NCBI GenBank assembly: GCA_020633515.1
Contig: JACKDM010000072.1
Coordinates: 1 to 18,972, forward strand
DNA: 18,972 nt
From: Myxococcales bacterium
Lineage (GTDB): Bacteria > Myxococcota > Bradymonadia > UBA7976 > UBA1532
Direction of reading: 5' to 3'
A program made the translations under genes and the position numbers. A model generated the notes under the pieces. The model was not told where the DNA came from. It did not search any database and was given only the letters and a program-made list of their open reading frames with translations. Below are positions 7,362 through 13,730 of this stretch, in pieces; the first letter of the stretch is position 1, and each line of letters begins with the position of its first letter.

Positions 7362-9103
7362 GGGTCGCAGGCGTCGCCGCGGCCGTCGCCGTCGCTGTCG
7401 CGCTGGTCGAGGTTGGCGACCTGCGGGCAGTTGTCCTGCGCGTTGGGGATGCCATCGCCGTCGGGGTCGGCGAGCGGGTCGCAGGCGTCGCCGAAGACGT
7501 TGCCGTCGGCGTTCTCCTGGCCGGGGTTGGGCACGTCGGGGCAGTTGTCGCGGTCGTTGGGCACGCCGTCGCCGTCGGCGTCGCCGTCGGCTTCGCAGAT
7601 GTCACCGATGCCATCGCCGTCGCTGTCGCGCTGGTCGGGGTTCTGGAGCGCGGGGCAGTTGTCGAGGCCGTCGAGGACGCCGTCGCGGTCCTGGTCGAAG
7701 GTGGGGTCGCAGACGTCGCCGGCGCCGTCCTGGTCGGTGTCTTCCTGGCGGGGGTTGGCCTGCCCCGGGCAGTTGTCGTCGTCGTCGGGCACGCCGTCGC
7801 CGTCGAAGTCGCGGGGGCCGGGCGGGTCGTCGCAGCGGTCGCCGACGCCGTCGCCGTCGCGGTCGGCCTGGTCGGGGTTGGCGAGGCCGTCGCAGTTGTC
7901 GCAGACGTCGCCGACGCCGTCGGCGTCGAAGTCGTTCTGCCCGCCGTTGGCGCGGTCGGGGCAGTTGTCGCGGGCGTCGGGCACGCCGTCGAAGTCGCGG
8001 TCGGGGTCCATGGGATCGGGGGTGTCGGGGTCGCAGGCGTCGCCGAGGCCGTCGTTGTCGGCGTCGGCTTGATCGGGGTTGGCGACGAAGAGGCAGTTGT
8101 CGATGGCATCGCCGACGCGGTCGCCGTCGACGTCGGCGAGCTCGCAGAGGTCGCCGGTGCCGTCGCCGTCCTGGTCGGCCTGATCGGGGTTGGGGTCGCG
8201 GGGGCAGTTGTCGATCTGGTCGGCGATGCCATCGCCGTCCTGGTCCATGCCTTCGACGAGGGCCTCGCAGGCGTCGCCGATGCCATCGCCGTCGGTGTCG
8301 CGCTGGCCGGGGTTGGGCGCGAGCGGGCAGTTGTCGTCGTCGTCGGGGATGCCATCGGCGTCGCGGTCGAGCGGGCCGGGGCCGGGGCCGTCGCAGGCGT
8401 CGCCTTCGCCGTCGGCGTCGCTGTCGCGCTGGTCGGGGTTGGGCGCAAAGGGGCAGTTGTCTTCGGCGTCGGGGACGCCGTCGTCGTCGATGTCGCGCGC
8501 CTCGATCTGGCAGGCGTCGCCCTGGCCGTCCGCGTCGGTGTCTTCCTGCTCGGGGTTGGGGACGTCGGGGCAGTTGTCGATGCCATCGAGGACGCCGTCG
8601 GCGTCGCGATCCATCATCGCGGCGGGGGCGCAGGCGTCGCCGATGCCATCGGCGTTCCGGTCTTCCTGCTCGGGGTCGGGCACGAGCGGGCAGAGGTCGC
8701 AGGCGTCGGGCACGCCGTCGCCGTCGCCGTCGGCGTCGCCGGGGGCGTCGGGGCAGGGGTCGCAGGGGTCGCCGCGGCCGTCGCGGTCGGCGTCGGTCTG
8801 GGCGGGGTTGGCTTCGTCGGGGCAGTTGTCGCCGTCGTCGCCGATGCCATCGCCGTCGCGGTCGGCGGGCGGGGGCAGGTCGGGGAAGGCGTCGGGGGTG
8901 GCGATGCCGTCGTCGGGGGCGAGCCCGAGGTCTCGGGGGATGCCTTGGTCGGGCGCGGGGCCCTGGTCGGGGGTGATGCCGTCGTCGAGGCCGGGCGCGG
9001 CGGCGTCGGGGGTGGGGTCGACGCCGGGGTCGGTGTCTTCGTCGGCGCCGCAGCCGGCGAGGGTCAGGGCTGCGGCGAGCGCGAGCGCGAGGGCGCGAGT
9101 CAT
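7358..9103 (-). CDS. Lipoprotein with thrombospondin type 3 calcium-binding repeats
   Basis: 581 aa. The frame is open further upstream, but the start is the ATG at 9103: it begins a lipoprotein signal ([18 protein letters not shown], lipobox LAGC, Cys18), and upstream sequence belongs to the collagen-like gene, whose stop is 4 nt away. Residues 19-77 are an Asp/Pro-rich linker. From about 78 to the end there are roughly 13 TSP3 repeats with the signature D-x-D-x-D-G-x-x-D...DNCPxxxNPxQ-D. Each carries Asp clusters that bind Ca2+ in the family and a Cys pair that forms disulfides. By family knowledge such repeats make an elongated, calcium-stiffened rod; in bacteria they often lie between an outer-membrane anchor and other domains, but here the repeats run to the C-terminus. 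A long surface or periplasmic spacer is likely. The Asp codon is almost always GAC, except where D-G-I or D-A-I is encoded, when it is GAT. It is the middle gene of the operon. Confidence 0.93.
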   Translation of the reverse strand: MTRALALALAAALTLAGCGADEDTDPGVDPTPDAAAPGLDDGITPDQGPAPDQGIPRDLGLAPDDGIATPDAFPDLPPPADRDGDGIGDDGDNCPDEANPAQTDADRDGRGDPCDPCPDAPGDADGDGDGVPDACDLCPLVPDPEQEDRNADGIGDACAPAAMMDRDADGVLDGIDNCPDVPNPEQEDTDADGQGDACQIEARDIDDDGVPDAEDNCPFAPNPDQRDSDADGEGDACDGPGPGPLDRDADGIPDDDDNCPLAPNPGQRDTDGDGIGDACEALVEGMDQDGDGIADQIDNCPRDPNPDQADQDGDGTGDLCELADVDGDRVGDAIDNCLFVANPDQADADNDGLGDACDPDTPDPMDPDRDFDGVPDARDNCPDRANGGQNDFDADGVGDVCDNCDGLANPDQADRDGDGVGDRCDDPPGPRDFDGDGVPDDDDNCPGQANPRQEDTDQDGAGDVCDPTFDQDRDGVLDGLDNCPALQNPDQRDSDGDGIGDICEADGDADGDGVPNDRDNCPDVPNPGQENADGNVFGDACDPLADPDGDGIPNAQDNCPQVANLDQRDSDGDGRGDACDP

Positions 9104-9107
9104 CGGA

Positions 9108-11453
9108 TCAGAGCTCCCGGACGTAGAGGGTGGGGATGCTGCACCCGTTCGAGGCCCACCAGTAGGTGGCGCCGTGGCTGTTCCACGGGTTGGGGTTGCC
9201 GTAGTCGTAGTAGTACATGTGATACCAGGAGCCGCCGTTGTTGCAGCCGTCGTCGGTGGGGCTCTGGGTCTGCCAGAACCACGCGGCGCCGCCCTTGGTG
9301 AAGCTGTTGCCGCCCTCCCAGGGGAAGCGGTCGCCGATGACATACTCGTACTGGCCGATGGCTCGCCAGCCGCCGTTCCAGTTGTTGAGCACGATGGGGA
9401 CGATGCTGTAGCTGTTGTAGGTGACGCCGTACTCGAAGTGGGTGAAGGGATAGCGGTCGCGGAGCGCGAAGACGTCGTTGAGGTTGCCGACCTGACGCCA
9501 GGGGCTGGTCTGGCCGGCGTGGGTGTGCAGCGCGTCGGCGTTGCCGCCGCCGATGAGGGTGGCGAGCTGGGCGGCGGTGAGGGTCTGGCCGGCGGCGGCG
9601 CCGAGCTGGAGCGCGCCGTTGCGGAGCTCGGAGGCGCCGGCTTGCAGGCGGCCGCCGGCGACGACGTTGCCGTTGCTGCGGATCTCGCCGTCGGCGCGGA
9701 TGACACCCTCGACGGCGAGTGATCCGTCGGGGAGCGCGTTCATGCGGGCGGGGACGTCGGCGTGGTTGTGTTCGAGCACGATCTTGTCGAAGGTCCAGTA
9801 GCCGGAGTTGGGGCAGGCGCCGAGCGCGCCGCCGCCGGATTCGCAGGTGAAGGTGGTGCCGACGTCGTAGAGGGTGCTGCCGCCGAGGTAGATCTGGCCG
9901 CCGGCGCGGAGGTTGCCATTGGCGATGACATCGCCGCGGGAGGTGACGGTGGCGCCGGTGATGGCGCCGTCGGCGCGGAGCTCGCCGGTGACGCCGAGTG
10001 ATCCGGCGGGGAGCGCGGTCATGCGGGCGTCGACCTGCGCGTGGTCGGGGGTGAGCACGATCTTGTCGAAGGTCCAGCGGCCGGAGGTGGTGCAGGCGCC
10101 GAGCGCGGCGTTGCCGGCGTCGCAGGTGTAGGTGGTGCCGCGGTCGTAGACGAACTGGCCGCCGAGGTAGATCTGGCCGTCGACGGTGAGGCTGCCGACG
10201 ACGCGGGGGTCGTTGTAGAGGTAGGTCTGGGAGTCGACGCGGTTGGGATAGTTGACATACATGTGATGGTCGGGGTTGCCGCCGGTGTTGGTGAGCACCC
10301 GGACCTCGGCGTAGAGGTCCCACGCGGCCTGATTGATGCGGCCGGTGCCATCGACGATGGTGCGTCCGTTGATGGTGAGCGATCCCATGTTGATGGCATC
10401 GGCGGTGAGGGTGCCGGCGACGTTGACGTTGACGCGGCCGTTCTGGCGGAAGAAGAGCACGTCGCCGTCGGTGCGGTTCTCGTCGCGGGAGGGGGCGGGC
10501 TCGAAGATGCGGAGGTTGCCGTTGTGGGTGTCGATGGCCCAGTCCTGGCCCTGGCCGGCGCCGCGGAGCATGAGGTGGCCGCCTTCGGTGGCGTCGTCCT
10601 GGGGTTCGAGGCGGAGGAGGCGGTCGGTGTCGACGGCGCCGGCGCCGGCGGGGATGGTGACGACCGGGCGGGCGCCGGCGGTGACGGCGAGGCCGCGGGC
10701 GGCGCTGAGCTGGCCGGCGGTGCCGGTGTCGCGGTCGGTGCGCATGAACGCGGCGCTGTCGATGCCATCGAGGCGGTCGGCGTCGAGGGTGCTGCCGGGG
10801 CCGTCGACCTGCACGAGCTTGGCGAGGACCTGGGCGGGGGTGTCGGGGCTGCCGTTGCCGCCGGCGGGGCCCTGGATGCCTTGGGGTCCCGGGGGGCCTT
10901 GGGGGCCCGGGGCGCCGGCGGCGCCCGCCGGGCCGGCGGGGCCGCGCAGCCCGGTGGGGTCGCCGACCCAGCGGCCGTTCTGGTCGATGACGAGCGCGCC
11001 GTTGACGCTGACGGTGCGGGGGGTGATGTCGCCGATGGCGTTGCGCGCGATCTCGGCGGTGAGCGCGGCGGGGACGTGCATGAGCGGGGTGCGGGGGGCG
11101 AGCTCGGGGCCGTTGTCGATGGTGAGGCCGAGCCAGAGGTCGGGCGCGAGGAAGAGGTCGGGGGGGAGGTCTTCGACGGCGCCGATGGCGATGGCGTAGT
11201 AGCCTTCGAAGAACTCGACGGCGGGGTGGCGCTCGTCGAAGACGGGCTGGCCGCCGGCGAGGCGGTCGTAGAGGCGGACGCGGAGCGCGTGTACGCCGTC
11301 GACGGGGCGGCCCTGGGCGTCGAGGACGAGGCCCTCTTGCGCGATGCTGTGGGGGAGCGCGTGGGCGGTGGGCGTGAGCGCGAGGCTGAGCGTGAGGCTG
11401 AGCGTGAGGCTGAGCGCGAGGGCGGCGAGGGCGCGGCGGGTCGGGCGCGGCAT
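9108..11453 (-). CDS. Secreted collagen-like, fibre-like protein
   Basis: 781 aa from the ATG at 11453, which has GGGGAG just upstream; the open frame to 11519 lacks such support. The signal peptide (1-32) has an unusual Leu/Ser/Thr repeat core and ends at AHA. Residues about 36-150 match the N-terminal module common in bacterial fibre-like proteins ([25 protein letters not shown] ending [14 protein letters not shown], split here). Residues 168-199 are Gly-X-Y collagen repeats ([20 protein letters not shown]). Next come [15 protein letters not shown], typical after such stems, and a beta-rich region. Two copies of an approximately 85-residue unit follow (about 426-512 and 519-604: GQIYLGG...TFDKIVL...DGSLxVxG), each with a Cys pair. 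A tail-fibre-like ALHTHAG motif (641-647) precedes a Trp/Tyr-rich C-terminal domain (650-781) with Cys737 and Cys771 that I do not recognise; it may bind a ligand. Probably a surface or secreted fibre and first gene of the operon. There are no phage genes nearby. Confidence 0.85.
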   Translation of the reverse strand: MPRPTRRALAALALSLTLSLTLSLALTPTAHALPHSIAQEGLVLDAQGRPVDGVHALRVRLYDRLAGGQPVFDERHPAVEFFEGYYAIAIGAVEDLPPDLFLAPDLWLGLTIDNGPELAPRTPLMHVPAALTAEIARNAIGDITPRTVSVNGALVIDQNGRWVGDPTGLRGPAGPAGAAGAPGPQGPPGPQGIQGPAGGNGSPDTPAQVLAKLVQVDGPGSTLDADRLDGIDSAAFMRTDRDTGTAGQLSAARGLAVTAGARPVVTIPAGAGAVDTDRLLRLEPQDDATEGGHLMLRGAGQGQDWAIDTHNGNLRIFEPAPSRDENRTDGDVLFFRQNGRVNVNVAGTLTADAINMGSLTINGRTIVDGTGRINQAAWDLYAEVRVLTNTGGNPDHHMYVNYPNRVDSQTYLYNDPRVVGSLTVDGQIYLGGQFVYDRGTTYTCDAGNAALGACTTSGRWTFDKIVLTPDHAQVDARMTALPAGSLGVTGELRADGAITGATVTSRGDVIANGNLRAGGQIYLGGSTLYDVGTTFTCESGGGALGACPNSGYWTFDKIVLEHNHADVPARMNALPDGSLAVEGVIRADGEIRSNGNVVAGGRLQAGASELRNGALQLGAAAGQTLTAAQLATLIGGGNADALHTHAGQTSPWRQVGNLNDVFALRDRYPFTHFEYGVTYNSYSIVPIVLNNWNGGWRAIGQYEYVIGDRFPWEGGNSFTKGGAAWFWQTQSPTDDGCNNGGSWYHMYYYDYGNPNPWNSHGATYWWASNGCSIPTLYVREL
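11376..11420 (-). repeat. 12-bp tandem repeat in the signal peptide of the collagen-like gene
   Basis: Three full units of GAGCGYGAGGCT (plus-strand reading, Y = C or T) and a partial fourth run from 11376 to 11420. They encode the [14 protein letters not shown] hydrophobic core. The unit is 12 bp, so slippage would change signal-peptide length by four residues without changing frame. Confidence 0.85.
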
Positions 11454-11569
11454 GGGCTCCCCCTGGGCGGTGACCGATTTCGATATGAATGTACGCTTGC
11501 AGCTTTTGTAGATCATCAACGATCGGCGGGGCGCGGCGCCGTCACCGTCTCTCGGGGCGGCGCATCGGG
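11454..11569. promoter_or_regulatory. Divergent intergenic region with AT-rich island
   Basis: The 116 bp between the divergent collagen-like and AI-2E-family genes contain a patch at about 11477-11520 (around GATTTCGATATGAATG and CAGCTTTTGTAGATCATC) that is far richer in A/T than its surroundings. This is the likely promoter zone for the minus-strand operon, which has TTGATG and TACATT spaced 20 bp apart, too wide for a confident call. No precise boxes are claimed. Confidence 0.35.
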
Positions 11570-12688
11570 ATGAGGGCAGGCGCGCGCTGTGGGCGCGGCG
11601 GTCGAAGGGAGGCTCCCATCTCGGATCGAGGCGACGGTGAGACGCTGGCGTTCGCGCGGCGGGTGGTGATCGCGGCGGTGATCGCGATGTTCGTGCTGGG
11701 GATGGGGCTGGCGCTGGTCTTCGGGTTTCCGTTGGTGATGCTGCTGTTCGGGGCGGTGCTGCTGGCGGTGCTGCTGCGGGGGCTCGGGGAGCTGGTGGCG
11801 AAGATCACGCCGCTGTCGGGGCGGTGGGGCGTGGCGGTGGTGCTCTTGTTGCTGGTGGGCGCGGGGGTGCTGGTGGGGGTCTTCGCGGCGCCGGCGATCG
11901 CGGCGCGGGTGGCGGATGTGGCGGATCGGGTGCCGGAGGCGGCGGGCAAGGCGTGGGAGAAGCTGTTGTCGACGCCGGTGGGGCCCTATCTGCCGAAGGA
12001 GCCGCTGGGGGGGGACGAGGGCTTCACGCTGACGACGGGGCAGATCACGCGGCGGCTGTCGTCGGCGATGACGGTGGCGTTCGGGGTGCTGGGCGACCTG
12101 GCGGTGGCGGTGATCGTGGGGATCTATCTGGCGATCTCGCCGGCGCAGTATCACGCGGGCTTGATCCATCTGGTGCCGAAGCGGCGGCGGGGGCGGGCGG
12201 AGGAGGTGATCGACGCGCTGACGCACGCGCTGCGGTGGTGGCTGGTGGGGCGGTTCTCGTCGATGGCGATCATCGGGGTGGCGTCGGGCGTGGGGCTGTG
12301 GCTGCTGGGGGTGCCGCTGGCGGGGACGCTGGGGGTGCTGACGGGGCTGTTGTGCTTCGTGCCGTTCGTGGGGCCGCTGGTGTCGCTGGTGCCGCCGATG
12401 CTGTTCGCGTGGGTGGAGTCGAGCTCGCTGGCGCTGTGGGTGCTGGCGCTCTACATGGGGGTGCAGCTCTTGGAGAGCTATGTGGTGACGCCGTTGATCG
12501 ATCAGCGCACGGTGCTGTTGCCGGCGGCGCTGGTGATCGCGTCGCAGGCGGTGATCGGCTTCGCGGCGGGGCCGGTGGGGGTGATGCTGGCGGTGCCGTT
12601 CGCGGTGGTGATCATGGTGCTGGTTCAGATGCTCTATGTGCAGGACGTGCTCGACGACGATGAGATCGAGGTGGAGGGGGTGGAGTGA
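11570..12688 (+). CDS. AI-2E family transporter-like membrane protein
   Basis: 372 aa if started at the ATG at 11570. The start is uncertain: the best ribosome-binding sequence, GGGAGG at 11607-11612, points to an in-frame ATC at 11618, and the first 25 residues look non-conserved. The family layout is clear: paired N-terminal helices (about 32-70), a third helix (88-108), an amphipathic and soluble stretch (109-165), a helix (168-190), then the hydrophobic C-terminal half. Signatures include LLCFVPFVGPLVSLVPPML (261-279) and ESYVVTPLIDQRTVLLPA (302-319). Members such as E. coli TqsA are linked to autoinducer-2 export; others (PerM, Na+/H+ antiporter-like) do different things, so the substrate is not assigned. 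No luxS is present. The C-terminus is acidic. Codons end mostly in G (GTG, CTG, GCG, GGG), opposite to the C-ending preference of the kinase genes on the same strand. Confidence 0.85.
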   Translation: MRAGARCGRGGRREAPISDRGDGETLAFARRVVIAAVIAMFVLGMGLALVFGFPLVMLLFGAVLLAVLLRGLGELVAKITPLSGRWGVAVVLLLLVGAGVLVGVFAAPAIAARVADVADRVPEAAGKAWEKLLSTPVGPYLPKEPLGGDEGFTLTTGQITRRLSSAMTVAFGVLGDLAVAVIVGIYLAISPAQYHAGLIHLVPKRRRGRAEEVIDALTHALRWWLVGRFSSMAIIGVASGVGLWLLGVPLAGTLGVLTGLLCFVPFVGPLVSLVPPMLFAWVESSSLALWVLALYMGVQLLESYVVTPLIDQRTVLLPAALVIASQAVIGFAAGPVGVMLAVPFAVVIMVLVQMLYVQDVLDDDEIEVEGVE

Positions 12689-12700
12689 TTCACTCCTCCC
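12678..12700. terminator. Near-perfect palindrome spanning two convergent stop codons
   Basis: Arms at 12678-12688 and 12690-12700 match at 10 of 11 positions around a single central T. The plus-strand TGA and the minus-strand TGA (read as TCA) are the inner parts of the arms. As RNA it can fold as a GGAGT/ACTCC stem with a GATTC loop in either direction. There is no T tract, so a bidirectional terminator is possible but weakly supported. Confidence 0.35.
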
Positions 12701-13670
12701 CATCTACATAGAGGACGCCGTCGTAGTCGCGGGCGGCGAAGGGCAGGTCGAGGCGGGGGCGGCGGGCGTGGGCGCGGGCGGTGAGGCGGCGCGGGGGCGC
12801 GGTGAAGAGGTAGCCGCGGAAGAGGCGGCGGATCATGAGGCGGAAGGCGCGATCGTCGGGGTCGGTGAGGGCCTCGATCTCGGCGCGGGTGACGGGGTCG
12901 CGGCAGGTGGCGAGGGTGGCGTCGATGGCGTCGTGGTCCCAGGTGGTGGGGTGGGCGGCGTCTTCGAGCGCGGGGGCGGGCGCGGGGACGGGGTGGTTGC
13001 CGGCGCGCCAGATCGGGGTCTCGCCGGGGGCGGCGAAGGGGTCGACGGGGGCGCCGTCGAGGAGCACGTTCATGTGCACGTGGGGGGCGAGCCAGGGGAA
13101 GAAGAGCACGCCGTCGACGCCGGACATGCCGGAGAGGCCGACGACGTCGCCGCGGGCGACGCGGTCGCCGGGCTGCACGAGCGCGCGGGCGAGGTGGCCG
13201 AGGGTGGTGGCGAGGCCGTCGCCGTGGTCGAGCGCGACCTTGAGGCCGCCGCGCTCCATGCGGTTCTCGACGAGGCGGACGAGGCCGGCGGCGGGGGCGA
13301 CGACCGCGGTGCCGGGCGGGATGGCGAAGTCGGTGCCGACGTGGCCGTCGTAGCTGAGGCGGCGGCCGCGGTAGTCGCGGGCGAAGGTGGCGCGCACGCT
13401 GTAGGCGGCGTCGGGCGGGGGCGGGACGCGGTTGGGGAGCTGGGTGATGACGACGCGGCGGTCGGCGCGGGGGCGGCCGAGCCAGAGCGGGACGCCGACG
13501 CGGGGCTTGAAGATGCGGAGCGAGGAGGGGCCCCAGCGGCTCTTGGGGCTGTGGGGGTCGCCGAGGAGCGCGAGCTTGCACTGGCGGAGCGCGGGGGCGA
13601 GCGGGTCGAGGCCGAAGACCTCGGCGGGGCGGACGGGGAAGCGGCGGGGGGTGGCGGTCATGGAGGGCAT
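12690..13670 (-). CDS. M23 (LytM-type) metallopeptidase domain protein
   Basis: 326 aa; ATG at 13670, with another ATG three codons later and no strong ribosome-binding site for either. Residues about 90-212 form an M23 peptidase domain: GHVGTDFA gives zinc ligands His110 and Asp114, GHLARALVQPGDRVARGDVVGLSG carries His159 (split here), and HVHM gives His197 and His199. All catalytic positions are intact. The family cuts peptide cross-links of peptidoglycan, or acts as a cell-wall hydrolase regulator when degenerate. No signal peptide or membrane helix is visible at the N-terminus (MPSMTATPRRFPVRPAEVFG), which is odd for an enzyme acting in the periplasm. The N-terminal 85 and C-terminal 110 residues do not match anything I know. 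The gene is convergent with the AI-2E-family gene, with 1 nt between stops, and divergent from the winged-helix gene. Confidence 0.87.
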   Translation of the reverse strand: MPSMTATPRRFPVRPAEVFGLDPLAPALRQCKLALLGDPHSPKSRWGPSSLRIFKPRVGVPLWLGRPRADRRVVITQLPNRVPPPPDAAYSVRATFARDYRGRRLSYDGHVGTDFAIPPGTAVVAPAAGLVRLVENRMERGGLKVALDHGDGLATTLGHLARALVQPGDRVARGDVVGLSGMSGVDGVLFFPWLAPHVHMNVLLDGAPVDPFAAPGETPIWRAGNHPVPAPAPALEDAAHPTTWDHDAIDATLATCRDPVTRAEIEALTDPDDRAFRLMIRRLFRGYLFTAPPRRLTARAHARRPRLDLPFAARDYDGVLYVDGEE

Positions 13671-13704
13671 TCGAGCACGGCGGGGGGCGGGGCGCTACCC
13701 GGTT

Positions 13705-13714
13705 GACCGCGGTC
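13705..13714. promoter_or_regulatory. Perfect 10-bp palindrome in divergent intergenic region
   Basis: GACCGCGGTC lies in the middle of the 60 bp separating the divergent M23 and AlkZ-like starts, and overlaps a TTGACC sequence. It could be an operator, but short GC palindromes are common at this base composition. Confidence 0.2.
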
Positions 13715-13730
13715 GGAGCGGTGAGGCACG

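Larger units (their letters stand above)
3955..10769. repeat. Cluster of iterated palindromic motif GATGSCATC
   Basis: The 9-mer GATGSCATC (S = C or G; the two forms are reverse complements) starts at 3955, 7219, 7264, 7279, 7294, 7448, 7607, 8102, 8225, 8279, 8348, 8579, 8642, 8843, 10392 and 10761. Seven further sites match the core ATGSCAT with a different outer base: near 4459, 4555, 5507, 5518, 6793, 6924 and 7126. I found no ATGSCAT in 1-3950 or 10770-18972. The sites fall in five genes on both strands and in two codon phases: GAT-GSC-ATC in the TSP3 gene, and (G)ATG-CCA-TC in the C39-like gene. Several copies extend towards GCGATGSCATCGC; the one at 8225 matches it completely. A shared protein motif cannot explain the copies in different codon phases. 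Counts were made by eye. Confidence 0.7.

Noticed and set aside
7380..8880. Regularly spaced repeats resembling a CRISPR array
   Set aside because: The periodicity is the TSP3 protein repeat (CAGTTGTC marks the DNC codons). Spacers are not unique unrelated sequences and the frame stays open throughout.
7318..8976. Plus-strand Arg-rich and Pro/Ser-rich open frames across the TSP3 gene
   Set aside because: They are periodic only because the TSP3 repeats on the other strand are periodic; the minus-strand frame gives a coherent lipoprotein.
9104..9706. Upstream extension of the TSP3 gene frame to 9706
   Set aside because: The added residues are Ser/Pro/Ala-rich shadow sequence inside the collagen-like gene, and the ATG at 9103 begins a perfect lipoprotein signal.
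9108..11453. Collagen-like gene as a prophage tail fibre
   Set aside because: It has a Sec-type signal peptide and lipoprotein and protease operon partners; no phage structural, lysis or integration genes are present.
11489..11569. ATG at 11489 as start of the AI-2E-family gene
   Set aside because: It lies in the AT-rich promoter-like island, and the added residues (MYACSFCRSSTIGG) do not look like an N-terminus of this family.
10041..11573. 510-residue plus-strand open frame opposite the collagen-like gene
   Set aside because: Val/Gly/Ala-rich shadow of the minus-strand gene with no motif or ribosome-binding site.
12636..13706. 356-residue plus-strand open frame opposite the M23 gene
   Set aside because: Gly/Val/Glu-rich shadow; the minus strand carries the complete M23 zinc motifs.
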